Positions 10,419 to 21,400 of a stretch of 64,000 nt of DNA are shown here, piece after piece (within the stretch, counting starts at the first letter, position 1; every line of letters begins with the position of its first letter). Made by a program: the position numbers and the translations under genes. Under the pieces are notes generated by a model. That model was not told where the DNA came from. It searched no databases and worked only from the letters and a program-made list of their open reading frames with translations. Source of the stretch: Heliocybe sulcata (Eukaryota; Basidiomycota; Agaricomycetes; Gloeophyllales; Gloeophyllaceae); the NCBI GenBank assembly GCA_004369045.1, contig ML213513.1, positions 474,968-538,967 on the forward strand, given 5' to 3'.

Positions 10419-11918
10419 ATGCCCGCTCAGTCTACGCTCTCCGACGACGACAAAGTCAAGGTTAAATCCGGCGTACCCAAGTCCAATAATAAGATTATTC
10501 ACGCTGTCCTTGCTCGCATCTACTACGCGTACCCGGATCCTAACAGCTGGTCGTATGCCGGGTTGCAGGGAGCACTAGTGGTTGCGCGAGATACCAGCAA
10601 GAATGGGACGCTGTACTTTCGCATGGTAGATCTGTCGGGGACGAGGGGTGTGATATGGGAATATGAAGTGTACGAGGGATTTGAGTACTTCTCAGATCGA
10701 CCGTTCTTTCATTCGTTCCCTGGAGATGTGCGTACCGCGTGTAGTCAAAGATTACGCCCATACTAATTGTACTTGTAGGAATGCATGATCGGGTTTGTCT
10801 TTGCGGATGAGAGCGAGGCGAAGGTATTCCACAAGAAAGTCACGAACGCCCTCAGCAAGAACAAGAATAAATCATCACGTAGGTGATCCTACTACATTCT
10901 GGATGCCATTTAATCTGATATTCTCACAGCGAAACAGAAGACAAAGTCAACAAAGTCAAAATCAAAGGCGCCGGGCAAAATCGATAAATCCATGATATCG
11001 GGACCGACCCAAGGCTCCTTCATCCACGTCGCACACATGGGCTACGACGACCAGAATGGCTTTACTTCCACCAACGTAGACCCCTCATGGATGTCCTTCC
11101 TGGACCAGCTCCAATCCATGGGCATCGACAGAAACGTCATTGAGAATGACATGGACTTCATCCAGAAGTTTGTCCGGGACGCGCAGAAAGAAACCGCAGC
11201 AGCACCGAAGGAGAAGAAGAAGGCCCCGCCGCCGCCCGCGCCACGACGGAACGTACATGCGCAACCAGAGGCACCCGCGGCGCCCCCGCCCCCTCCGCCC
11301 GGCAGACCACCTCCACCCTCGCGAGCACCAGCTGCGTCGAGTACTCCGCCGCCACCCCCTGCACCGCCTGCGCGGGCGACACCAGCGCCTCCCCCTCGAC
11401 CCAGCAGTACCGCGCCGCCTGCGCCTCCTCCCGCGCCACCAGCACGCCCCGGCACCGCACCTCCCCCGCCTCCGCCTCCTCCGTCTCGGCCAGGCGGGGC
11501 TCCTCCTGCTCCTCCACCGCCTCCCACAGGTGGTGCGCCTCCACCTCCGCCACCCCCGCCTCCTCCTCCCACAGGTGGCCCACCGCCTCCTCCGCCCCCT
11601 CCACCTCCACCTGGCGGCGCACCACCCCCGCCAACCCCTCCTCCAGGCGGTCCCCCCGCCCCACCAGCCGGCATTCCCGCCCCACAACCCGGCCGCGCGG
11701 ATCTGCTCGCGTCGATCCAAGGCAAGGGGGTGCACAACCTGCGCAAGGTCGACTCGTCTACGCCACCGTCTGGGCCGCGGTCGCCTGTGGAGGAGAGCAG
11801 CCCGGCGGGTGGAGGGGGAGGCGATTTGACGGCTGCGCTTGCTGCTGCGCTTTTGGAGAGGAATAAGAAGTTGGGGGATAGTGATGAGGAAGACGATGAA
11901 GAGGAGGAGTGGGATTAG
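10419..11918 (+). CDS. WASP/Las17-family Arp2/3 activator
   Basis: Three exons (introns about 10728-10778 and 10879-10929) give 465 residues. Order of domains: a WH1/EVH1 domain (about 15-135; IIHAVLARIYYAYPDPNSWSYAG, LYFRMVDLSG, FFHSFPGDECMIGFVFADE); a CRIB-like motif (ISGPTQGSFIHVAHMGYD) that would bind Cdc42-type GTPases; a proline-rich region of about 170 residues for SH3 proteins and profilin; a WH2 actin-binding motif (DLLASIQGKGVHNLRKV); and an acidic tail ending EEEEWD, the Arp2/3-binding signature with its conserved Trp. WASP proteins drive branched actin at endocytic sites. Presence of CRIB is notable because budding-yeast Las17 lacks a working one. The antisense strand has long Gly-rich frames, which are artefacts. 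Confidence 0.93.
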
Positions 11919-12164
11919 GTTGGGGGCGATGGATCAGATATCTCATTCTGTTATACTTTCATTCATCGCTGGACGCTGATTTGTCTTATTATTAGTCCGA
12001 CGCTCTAATTCAGCTTATTCTATTTTGGCGCAGAGGACCGATATCATTGTCTTTAGGCTTTTTTTACAGATACCCCATTATCAAGCTTTCAGTGGTCGTT
12101 ACCAGATCGGTCTCATTGACTTTCGGTCTGCTGAGAAAGCATATGTCCATGTGGCTACCGTTGG
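11919..12164. terminator. 3' flank of the WASP gene
   Basis: AT-richer sequence with a poly-T run near 12060. It should hold the poly(A) site of the WASP gene. No discrete signal can be fixed from sequence alone. Confidence 0.3.
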
Positions 12165-12880
12165 TGAGGTCCAGGAGTAACTGTCGAAGGGGAGGTGGAA
12201 CTTGACAACGCTTTCATGCAGGAGTGAGTACTTGAGCCTTCGAGATCGTTGATCCGCGTTATAGTGAAAACTGGTCCCATTTTCCCTTTTATCCCTATTC
12301 CTGTTGAGGATATGGGCGAAACAATCAAACTATTGACCTGATGGAGTTGCCGCTTCTCTTCTCATGAAAGGTATAGAGCGATCGCCCTGGTTGTATGTTT
12401 TTACGGAGAGCGAGAACCCCAAAACTCAGCGCAGGCGCTTTATGGGAGGTGAGTACTTGAGTGTTCAACGTTCAGTAAGTGGCCAGGCTGACGTGTTCCC
12501 CTAGTGTGCTGGAGCGGACAATTAGCGTGTCGTTCTGGACGCTTTTTTCCAGTAACTGGCTAGTGCGTGAACTTTCCTTGGCCGTCTTTGAGCGTGGTCC
12601 GCCATCTGTCGCAGTATAAGAGAAGCCTCTTGTGGCCAGGAAGAATTAGGGTGCAAGTCGTTTTCACCCGGGAAAGTACTCGTCAGAGCGAAGCCACATC
12701 AATATCGACCCTATCGCGTGAGGATCATGCTGTCCTGCCGAGACTGTAATGTCCATTAACCTCACATTCATTCGACAGAGCGGACCCGCTCATTCACATA
12801 TTCCGCTACGTGCCGCACAGCCAGGTTACGTTTGAGCTGCCGGGGTGAAGCAGCCCATTCCCGAACGTATGATTGCCTTC
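12165..12880 (+). pseudogene. Eroded aldehyde dehydrogenase copy (3' half)
   Basis: Blocks of this region line up in order with exons 4-10 of the intact ALDH gene that starts at 13624: 'gaggtggaacttgac' matches the end of exon 4 with its donor site; 'ttcctgttgaggatatggg' matches the VPVEDV segment; 'gtatgtttttacggagagcgag' matches YVFTESE; 'aagtactcgtcagagcgaag' matches KYSFDTF; 'aagcagcccattcccgaa' matches the C-terminal KQPIP. Frames are shifted and several segments are missing, so it cannot make the enzyme. It is a tandem duplicate that lost function. The first half of the gene is not visible upstream, so it was either truncated or mutated beyond recognition. Confidence 0.75.
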
Positions 12881-13165
12881 CAATTATGCATATTGGTACA
12901 CATTACTGATCTTGCTAACCAATTATACATATGTACCCAGAATCAAACTGCTAGGGTCCCTGTATTCGACAGGACACACACGGCCACCGCCGTGACGGAC
13001 GCGCTGGTGATGTTACAATCACGTGCGGTGTCACGTGTAGGTTCCTCAATCGGGAGCCCGCAGCGGCGATGAGTGGTGAAATCGCGCTACAGCAGAGAGC
13101 AGCACCGAAAAACGAGTACCACGGTCCAAGTATACTAACCGTGTTTCCCCCTTTCCCTGATCCAA

Positions 13166-13525
13166 TCATCTCTTTTCCTTGCTAGTTGTTCTGCATTGCT
13201 GGGAAGTGAACCCGTTGTCTTGTTTCGCGCTTAAGAGATGTGAAGTCGTCTGCGCGAAGATTAGGGTCCTCCTGATATCTCCGCTCTCTAATCTATAACT
13301 GCGAACCATACAGCAGGGCCTCTGCGCCTCATTGTGCTGGCGCACATATGCACTCAGGGCCGGAATGCCCTTTCGGACTTGTTTGTCTGAGTTGGGTCCC
13401 AGTTTCCGATGTGAACGTAAAGATAAGTGCTGTACCCCCAGCATGATCACATTGACGAATTTGCTACAGGCCTCTGAGAACAGTATGTCGGTGGTGTCGG
13501 GGATCTCGGTATCCGCTGGATCCAT
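13166..13525 (-). CDS. Hypothetical ORF, doubtful
   Basis: A 119-codon frame on the minus strand starts MDPADTEIPDTTDILF and lies head to head with the ALDH gene, 98 bp from its start. It holds possible splice sites (a donor after MLG and an acceptor before KQVRKGIPAL). Nothing in it is recognisable. It may be a small lineage-specific gene or chance. Confidence 0.25.
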   Translation of the reverse strand: MDPADTEIPDTTDILFSEACSKFVNVIMLGVQHLSLRSHRKLGPNSDKQVRKGIPALSAYVRQHNEAQRPCCMVRSYRLESGDIRRTLIFAQTTSHLLSAKQDNGFTSQQCRTTSKEKR

Positions 13526-13623
13526 CGTATGAAGGACAATATAAATCGTATAACGAACCCAATTAGCAGAGAACTCTTCTTAACGCTCTCACCCCTCTTA
13601 CTCCAAGCTCATTTTCTCGAAGC

Positions 13624-15573
13624 ATGTCTCCAGAGTTGAAGTATAGTCCCATCGAGGAGATCGAGAAGGTGCTGTGTAATTTGCCATACGCATCCTGCTA
13701 TTAATACAGTAGCTCACATTTGGCATGTCACCAGATTCATACAATATTGACAAGCTCTTTCCTGGCGGGTCTGACGCGTCCTCTTGCCTATCGGCGAAAG
13801 CAGCTGCTTCAACTAGCTCGGCTCGTGCAGGAGAACGACGATGCAATCGAGGCCGCTGTCTTTGCGGACCTTGGAGCAGCCGCGTTCGAGACAGCACTAA
13901 CTCAGACTGCTCCTTGCGTAGCCCAGGCTATTAGATGCGCCGATAGTCTCGAGGAGTGGACGAAGTCTGAGAAGCCGCAAGTCGAAGACTGGAAAGCTTC
14001 TTGGGACGCAACCGTGTACAAGGAGCCCAAAGGCGCCGTCCTTTTAATCTCGTATGTCGTCTGTTGTCTACGATGATGACGCGATTTGATGCTTTACCTA
14101 GTCCTTGGAATGTCCCTTTTGCCATAAGTCTCCTGCCCTTCATGGGTGCCATTGCGGCAGGATGTCCTGCCCTGCTAAAGCCCTCCGAATTGGCACCTCA
14201 CACTGCTCAACTACTGGCTGATCTCTTTCCCAAATATCTCGATCCCAGTGCTTATCGCGTCGCCAACGGTGCCGTGATCGAGACTACCAAGATGTTATCT
14301 CTGAAATGGAGCCATATTTTCTATACGGGAGGCATCAAAGTCGGGAGGATCGTGGCGAAAGCAGCGGCCGAGCACGTCACGCCGCTCACCTTGGAACTCG
14401 GCAGCAAATCGCCTGTCTTCGTAGACGCGCAGCACACGGACATTGCTGTTGCCGCTAGACGTATCATGTGGGGCAAACAGATAAATGCCGGGCAGGTAAG
14501 TATATGCGTTGAATTATGTAAGTGTAATACATGATTCATTGATCGCATACTGTAGGTCTGCGTATCTCCCGACTACGTGATGGTAACTAAAGACCATCTG
14601 GACGCGCTCGTCTCTGCATTCGAGACTGCGTACAAGGCCTTCTGGCCGGACGGCTCTATCTCATCCTCATCTGATCTCGGCAAAATCGTTAATGCTGCAC
14701 ACCTAGCGCGTCTTAAAGACATGCTGGCTAGATCAGAAGGTAAGGTGGTCGTCGGGGGAAAGAGGGATGGTCAGAGAATGGAAGTGACCATTCTGCGGGA
14801 TGTGCAACTGGATGATGCTGTCATGGAAGAGTAAGTATCTCGGACAGGGCATGTCTGACGAACTCATCTGTGACGCAGCGAAAATTTTGGTCCGATACTG
14901 CCGATTGTTCCTGTTGAGGACGTGAACGAGGCAATCAAGATCATCCGAGAGAGGTCATTCATCAGAACCTATCCGCCAGCATTTGCTGACATGCATCTGA
15001 TATGCCCTAGACCGACTGCTTTGGTAGTGTATGTCTTCACTGAGAGCGAGGACACGAAAGAGAAGTGTACGTCTATGCTGATTGAAGGTTAACACAGTCC
15101 CGACAGACTGAACTCTCCTTACAGTCTTGGGAAATACGAGTAGCGGTTCCCTCGTGCTCAATGATACATTCCAGCAACTCGCCGGTAAGTCGACTCACTT
15201 GCTTTGTTAGAATCATCTACGATCCTGTGGGCGGCGCCGCTCACGCCTCACAGTGCACGAGATGCCCTTCGGTGGCCAAGGGGAATCAGGCTGTGGGTAC
15301 TTACCGCTTCTGCCTTGACGGGAGATATACTTACGTCGACTAGATGGTTGCTGTCTCGGCAAGTACTCGTTCGATACCTTCTGTCACAAGAGGAGCTACA
15401 TCAACGTGCCTATCGCGTACGTCGCGCTCTTCTTCCTATGCGACACCATCTCGCTGACGCGTGACTGATGTATTAGTGCGGACCCTCATCTGCAGTTCCG
15501 GTACCCCCCGTATAGCCTGACAGCGTATGAAATGGTTGCAGCTGGAGTCAAGCAACCTATTCCCAAAATTTAG
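13624..15573 (+). CDS. Aldehyde dehydrogenase, family 3 type (copy 1)
   Basis: Ten exons splice to 476 residues, the usual length for ALDH3. The enzyme would oxidise an aldehyde to the acid with NAD(P)+. Visible: AYRRKQLLQLARLVQEN near the N-terminus; PWNVPFAISLLPF and the cofactor-binding KPSE; FYTGGIKVGR; the general-base Glu in TLELGSKSPVF (about residue 219); the catalytic Cys in NAGQVCVSPDYV (about 254); NFGPILPIVPV; and HEMPFGGQGESGYG. Relatives usually have LELGGKSP; here the second Gly is Ser, a small deviation next to the general base. The first exon encodes only 15 residues. No C-terminal membrane anchor is seen, unlike many fatty-aldehyde dehydrogenases. It sits beside an eroded duplicate and has an intact paralog at 55.1 kb. 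Confidence 0.88.
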
Positions 15574-16193
15574 CGCGAAGAGTATTTGTATCAGGAGCCC
15601 ATATGCGCGCCCGATATGGCGTTTCCGAGAGGTTATCGAATAACGCAGTCCGTGTGGTATGTCTATTTAGTTGTGAGTGAGAGGACTCTCCAGAGGCCAC
15701 GGCTCCCTCGACCCCATGAACGTCCAGACCTAGAGCCTGCAGGCTAATATGGTGCCTGCTTCTGGTCCGCTATACAGATTCCCCACTCACATTGATGATG
15801 CCCCCGCGGAGATTCTAGTAGTCACCGAAAGCAGCATGCCAGCCATTGACTAGTGGTGTGTTTACCTCTGACTGGTTGCACAAGCAGTGGGCGCTTCGGG
15901 GATGCCGTCTGAATCTACAATCGGAGCATCATTTGATGGTCGTGGCATGCCAGGTTCCGATATGGTGGTCACTTGGGATCTTTTTCATAAGCATTGCCGT
16001 AAGTTTGGACATCAATATCCAACACAAGAAGATGGACCGCCGAAGATCCGATGGCAGATTATTGCCGAGGAGCCCAGCTGCTCTTGACAGCTTCCGATTG
16101 TATTTCACGAGGAAGCATATAGTAAGTGAGCCAGTAGTCGACCAAGTTTTCACCAGGTCACTTCCGCACCCCTCGCCCGCATCTATAGCTGAT
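15574..16193. other. Intergenic stretch
   Basis: A long open frame runs through its second half in phase with the downstream hydrolase, but its sequence (MTSGVFTSDWLHKQW...) has no counterpart in the paralog at 28932, so I treat it as 5' untranslated or intergenic. No other gene is seen. Confidence 0.45.
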
Positions 16194-17167
16194 ATGGGAA
16201 TTGTCGCTGCGGCCCAGCTGGCAGAAGGCAGAATTCCCTTTATCGTAGGGGATGAAACCTTCGAAACATTCTACAAGCTCGCCGGCGACATGGCCAATTC
16301 GCCTTATCCGCCCTGCGTAGTTCTGCATGGAGGTCCTGGTATATCTCATGATTACCTTATTCCCATGGCCGATCTCGCTGCGGATCCTTCCTCCATCCCG
16401 ATAATCTTCTATGACCAGCTCGGCAATGGTCGCTCGACAGTGCTCACAGACAAAGCTACTTCATTCTGGACTACCGATTTGCTCATCAATGAGCTGGAGA
16501 ATCTTCTCACTCACTTCGGTATTTCCGACCGTTTCAATCTCATCGGTCACTCGTGGGGTGCGATACTTGCATCCGAGTTCATTATCCGTCGGCAACCGAA
16601 GGGCCTGCGTCGGCTCGTCCTGACAAACGGGCTTGTCAGTGCTCCCATTTGGTCTGGCGTGATGAGGGAGCTGCGCTCTCGTTTGCCGGATGATGTGCAA
16701 GCGGCTCTGCGAACGCATGAGGCTGCTGGTACCACCGACAGCACTGAGTATCAGGCAGCAGAGGATGTCTTCTACGCGACATACGCTTGCAGACTGAAGC
16801 CCTTTCCTCCCGAGGTCGTCCATGCTCTTTCGCTGCTGAGGACGAACCCGGCGCCGTACCAAGGCTTGTGGGTGAAAGCTGTATCTGTCAGATATACAAC
16901 GACACTAACTTGATTTTTAGGCAGAAGAATGAGGGACTGGAGGACACATGGGACATACGAGACAAACTCCATCTCATGCGTCACGTCCCAGCATTGCTGA
17001 TCAATGGAGAGTATGACTACATGACAGACGAGGTATGCGGCCCGTGGTTTTGGGCGATGGATAAGATAAAATGGTATAAATTCTCCAATTCGAGTCATAT
17101 GCCTTGGTGGGAGGAGCGCGAGAAGTACATGGAGGTTGTTGGTGGGTTCTTGACTCGCGCTGAGTAG
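16194..17167 (+). CDS. Proline iminopeptidase-like alpha/beta hydrolase (copy 1)
   Basis: Two exons (intron about 16868-16920) give 306 residues. Peptidase family S33: removes N-terminal proline or hydrolyses related amides. Features: oxyanion motif HGGPG (45-49) followed by ISHDYL; DQLGNGRS (74-81); nucleophile elbow GHSWG with Ser120; the acid in NGEYDYMT; and the catalytic His in NSSHMPWWEE. The start was chosen to match the paralog at 28932, which begins just before the same EGRIPF segment. Upstream in-frame codons are probably leader. No signal peptide, so cytosolic. It follows the ALDH gene in the same direction, but nothing proves a joint role. It is clearly the duplicate of the 28.9 kb gene. 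Confidence 0.88.
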
Positions 17168-17705
17168 GTTATATATCCCTGGATAGATTGTCTCGTTGAA
17201 ATGTGTATGGAAAGCTGAACCAGAAATGTTCAGAGCTTTGTCTCCGCCCTTTGTACTAGCTTCGTACATACCTAGGCAACGCCAATTACTACGTACATGG
17301 TGGCTACGAAGACGCAGGGTATTAATATTGAAGACGGCTAGACTTCTATCAACCATCTCAGAGATAGGTCCATTGCTACTTACAGATGTTTGCTACTTAC
17401 AGATGTCTGTGGCCTATACGAAGTCGACTTGAGCTGCTGGACTGCAGGACGCTCGCATTGATCATTGGGTGGGCTGGCGAGTCGCGTTCAGTAGGTAGAG
17501 CTCCTACGCCTTTCGCCTGAGGCTTTTGAGCAATGTCAAGGTTAATTGTGTTACGTCTCTCACGACTCTCAGCAAATCCGTTCGCAAATCCATACATAAT
17601 TACAAGATAATCATACAAACATACAACGTCATAGATGGCGAATATCACCACAGCTGCGGAACTTCGTTATAGACGTCGCGATTTGATTTATTTGTAGATG
17701 TAGAT
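17168..17705. other. Intergenic, convergent 3' flanks
   Basis: 3' flanks of the hydrolase (plus) and the small protein gene (minus). It holds the near-duplicate 'ttgctacttacagatgtttgctacttacagatgtctg' around 17368-17407, a local tandem repeat of about 17 bp. No gene seen. Confidence 0.5.
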
Positions 17706-18104
17706 CTAGGTACTGCGGTTGTTTAGCTGAGCTGAGCGGGCCTTGAGTTCGTCGCGGCTCTGTGGAAAGACGTCAGCTCGTGAACTGGGGCAAGCATAAA
17801 TCACCCCGACTCACGGCAGGCTCTGGCAGGTTGTTCCTGATCTCCTGGCTTGGGACATGGGGATCGCGAGCATGGAAAGCTCCTAACTCAGGGTTGCTGT
17901 TCAGTCCTCCTCCAGGCTGGGGAGGCTCGAGGTCGCCAGGGTTGTTGCTTTTCTGCAACCACCATTTTTAGTAAAATGTACTGATCCCAACGTCGAGACG
18001 CTACTTACAGCAGGGTGGGGCTGAATGCTGAAGCTCTGCTCTTGCCCTTGGTTGTCATTGCTGCCAGACATCTTTCCCTTGACCTTGTTGACGAAGGACG
18101 ACAT
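17706..18104 (-). CDS. Small hydrophilic protein of unknown function
   Basis: Three exons (introns about 17953-18008 and 17760-17814, all with good GT-AG borders) splice in frame to 95 residues: MSSFVNKVKGKMSGSNDNQG at the start, LEPPQPGGGLNSNPELGAFHARDPHVP in the middle and ASRDELKARSAQLNNRST at the end. No membrane span, signal or Cys. It is rich in Asn, Pro, Gly and Ser and looks intrinsically disordered, with a short C-terminal helix. The clean splicing supports a real gene. Similar short fungal proteins ending in a DELKARxAxLN-like helix seem familiar to me, but I cannot name a family. Confidence 0.6.
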
Positions 18105-18410
18105 TATAGATAGATAGTCGATAAGTAGCAGTGGGCGTTTCACAAACTGATGGTTATGGCGGTTCGTCGTCTGAGATTGCTGGCTTTATACTGCTGCTGC
18201 ACTCGTGCGTCATCTGTTCCGATTAGTGTCGCAAGGCTTTGTTAGCAAGATCAGGTTGGAGTTCGAGATGGAGCTGGATCCTGCTGCTGCGGGGAACGTC
18301 ACAAAGGGCATTCGGGACATACGGAGTCTCCGGCATGGTCCAGGTGTCCCCGGACGATCTCATACAAAGACCGAGCCTCGAGCAGTGCTTTGCGAAGTTA
18401 GCACAACGAA

Positions 18411-18429
18411 TAGTGTTGCCGCAGCGCCA
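18411..18429 (+). repeat. Left terminal inverted repeat of the hAT-like element
   Basis: 19 bp, exact reverse complement of 19460-19478. It is preceded directly by the 8-bp duplication ACAACGAA. The similarity continues inward imperfectly: the right arm has an extra 6-bp GCGCCA unit before the next shared GGG. Confidence 0.85.
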
Positions 18430-18914
18430 GGGTGAGCTTGGAGTTGCGCTGCCGCTGGCTCCCAGAGTGGCAACTCTGCCTGCTGACAGAGTGACCCTGC
18501 AGCACCCTGGTCGGCTCCAGAGTGGCGCTGGTTGCGATCACGTGTTCATCCGCCACTGGTGGCTGGCGCGTCGTCGCTTTGTTTTATGCCGTAATGGGCC
18601 TCCACTCTAGTCTTTCCCTGCGTCTTTTTGTAATATAAATGTATAATGACATCTTTCTATCTATATTCTGTGCTGCTGCGGCCGAGGCAGGCCCAAACTG
18701 CACTTGTCCCCAGGCCGACACTACTGCTATGAATATTAATATTCTCAAGATTTGCCGGCAACACTGCTGCATGGGCAATCTTCTCGGAACTTAACATATG
18801 TATATTCTCAACAGCCTGTTCAGCTGCATACCGGAATGTCTTGCTAACATCATCCGGCTATCTTCTCGGATGCTTGATGCTCGGGAAAAGGAAAAGAACC
18901 TGGATGTGCGGGAC

Positions 18915-19384
18915 NNNNNNNNNNNNNNNNNNNNNNNNNNNNNNNNNNNNNNNNNNNNNNNNNNNNNNNNNNNNNNNNNNNNNNNNNNNNNNNNNNNNNN
19001 NNNNNNNNNNNNNNNNNNNNNNNNNNNNNNNNNNNNNNNNNNNNNNNNNNNNNNNNNNNNNNNNNNNNNNNNNNNNNNNNNNNNNNNNNNNNNNNNNNNN
19101 NNNNNNNNNNNNNNNNNNNNNNNNNNNNNNNNNNNNNNNNNNNNNNNNNNNNNNNNNNNNNNNNNNNNNNNNNNNNNNNNNNNNNNNNNNNNNNNNNNNN
19201 NNNNNNNNNNNNNNNNNNNNNNNNNNNNNNNNNNNNNNNNNNNNNNNNNNNNNNNNNNNNNNNNNNNNNNNNNNNNNNNNNNNNNNNNNNNNNNNNNNNN
19301 NNNNNNNNNNNNNNNNNNNNNNNNNNNNNNNNNNNNNNNNNNNNNNNNNNNNNNNNNNNNNNNNNNNNNNNNNNNNNNNNNNNN
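18915..19384. other. Assembly gap (470 N)
   Basis: A run of unknown bases lies wholly inside the hAT-like element, so the repeat probably caused the assembly break. Open frames spanning the gap are meaningless. Confidence 0.99.
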
Positions 19385-19459
19385 GCGCTGCTACGTAGGG
19401 TAGCGTGGCACTGAGGTGACCCAGCGCGCACTCGAATCGCGCTGGGGTGGCCCTGGCGC

Positions 19460-19478
19460 TGGCGCTGCGGCAACACTA
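19460..19478 (-). repeat. Right terminal inverted repeat of the hAT-like element
   Basis: Exact reverse complement of 18411-18429, followed directly by ACAACGAA, the second copy of the target-site duplication. Confidence 0.85.
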
Positions 19479-19742
19479 ACAACGAATCTTCCACATTGCC
19501 TCGTTGCGGTTGCACAGCCATAGAACTGTATGACAGCCCGAGTCTTCTGGTAGGTGGCGTAGAGCAACAGAGGCGATACTCGTTGCACTGACTTGCACTG
19601 CCGCACTAAACATAGGGTGCCCGGCGCTGACCGGCGATTGCCGAGATGTCCCAGATGAACGGGCAGTGTAATCGTACCAGGGCCGCTCTTGCTTAAGACC
19701 ACGAAATCTCACTAATTACCCATCCATTCCTTGGCAAACGAC

Positions 19743-20581
<839 letters not shown>

Positions 20582-21400
20582 TCAGGTCTCCAACCCCTCC
20601 TCCCGTTCCGTGCTTCGACTCTCCGTCTTGCATAATTTACTCGCCTAAACTCATGTGTAACGATTAGCGAAGGAACTTGAATAGGAAATATTTATGATCA
20701 AGTCGCTTGGTTTCATCGTACTAACCTTGCAAGGCCGGTGTATTCCTGGCACTAGAAGTCATGCTTTCACTGGCTGTCGGTACGCTCTTGGAGACTCTTG
20801 GTGCGTGCTGGCTTATCTCGAAGATCCGGTCTATTTCGAGCAATGCAGCAGTTATATGAATAGAATGACAGCAGCATGCAGTGGATTCACGGAGAAGATG
20901 GTGCCTGGAGTTTGATATGTGGCAGTCCTGAAGAACGCTCGGGACAGCGTGTTCATTGCAATCGGTGGATCGATGCGCTCCTGCACCTTACGCGTTCCTC
21001 CGAAAGGTCTAACAGGGGTTCCATTTATGCAGACGTACGTCGTGGTATATGCTGGGTTTGTCGCAGAAGGTTCTTCGATGGGAGCTTACACTTCTCTGAA
21101 GACCGAGGTGCAACATGTTCCTGGATGGCCAGTATGATGCAGGCGCCTTAGGTTAGGTATTGCTTGGCCATGTTAAGCACTGACGAGAAACACAAGGAGA
21201 TGGATAAGGAGGTGGAGACGAAGCCATTACTTCCAATCACGATTGGTAGAGAGATACATTTCCAGAGCAAAAGAACACGAGACGATGCTCTGGGCAAGTA
21301 CATGGTGCGGCAGGGCCAGTATTGAAAGCTACAAATACAAATGCTGTATGGTATCAATAGTACAAGGTATACATTTACATCGGCAGTCCTTCGCTTGCCA
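20582..21400. other. Intergenic between calmodulin and polymerase epsilon
   Basis: Convergent 3' flanks. Most of it shows no gene. A short relic of the P-loop ATPase family found at 44.7-48.0 kb lies within it (see 21168-21326). Confidence 0.5.
21168..21326 (+). pseudogene. Relic of the P-loop ATPase family gene
   Basis: A 52-codon open frame begins MLSTDEKHKEMDKEVETK. The intact ATPase gene on the minus strand near 47.72-47.77 kb encodes TTDERHKEMDKEVEAK, and the DNA matches at roughly 38 of 43 positions. The similarity then stops: the frame continues PLLPITIGREIHFQSKRTRD without a counterpart I can see. This is best read as a remnant of a second family member, or as a short region copied from one. 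Confidence 0.5.

Larger units (their letters stand above)
18411..19478. mobile_element. hAT-like non-autonomous DNA transposon (contains gap)
   Basis: A perfect 19-bp terminal inverted repeat, TAGTGTTGCCGCAGCGCCA at 18411-18429 and its reverse complement at 19460-19478, is bordered on both sides by the same 8-bp sequence ACAACGAA (18403-18410 and 19479-19486). An 8-bp target-site duplication and a terminus of the form YARNG (here TAGTG) are diagnostic of the hAT superfamily. The visible interior (about 500 bp on the left, 75 bp on the right) has no transposase-like frame but has repeated CAGAGTGG-type subterminal motifs near 18450-18530. The interior includes an assembly gap, so the true size is unknown. 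A perfect duplication and near-perfect termini suggest a recent insertion. Confidence 0.85.

Noticed and set aside
11042-11746. Gly-rich and Arg/Trp-rich minus-strand frames opposite the WASP gene
   Set aside because: Shadows of the GC-rich polyproline coding region; no start context, motifs or codon logic.
15846-16193. N-terminal extension of the first iminopeptidase by 116 codons
   Set aside because: No counterpart in the paralog, no signal peptide, and composition unlike coding sequence.
18798-19521. Three long open frames spanning 18.8-19.5 kb
   Set aside because: They consist almost wholly of unknown bases in the assembly gap.
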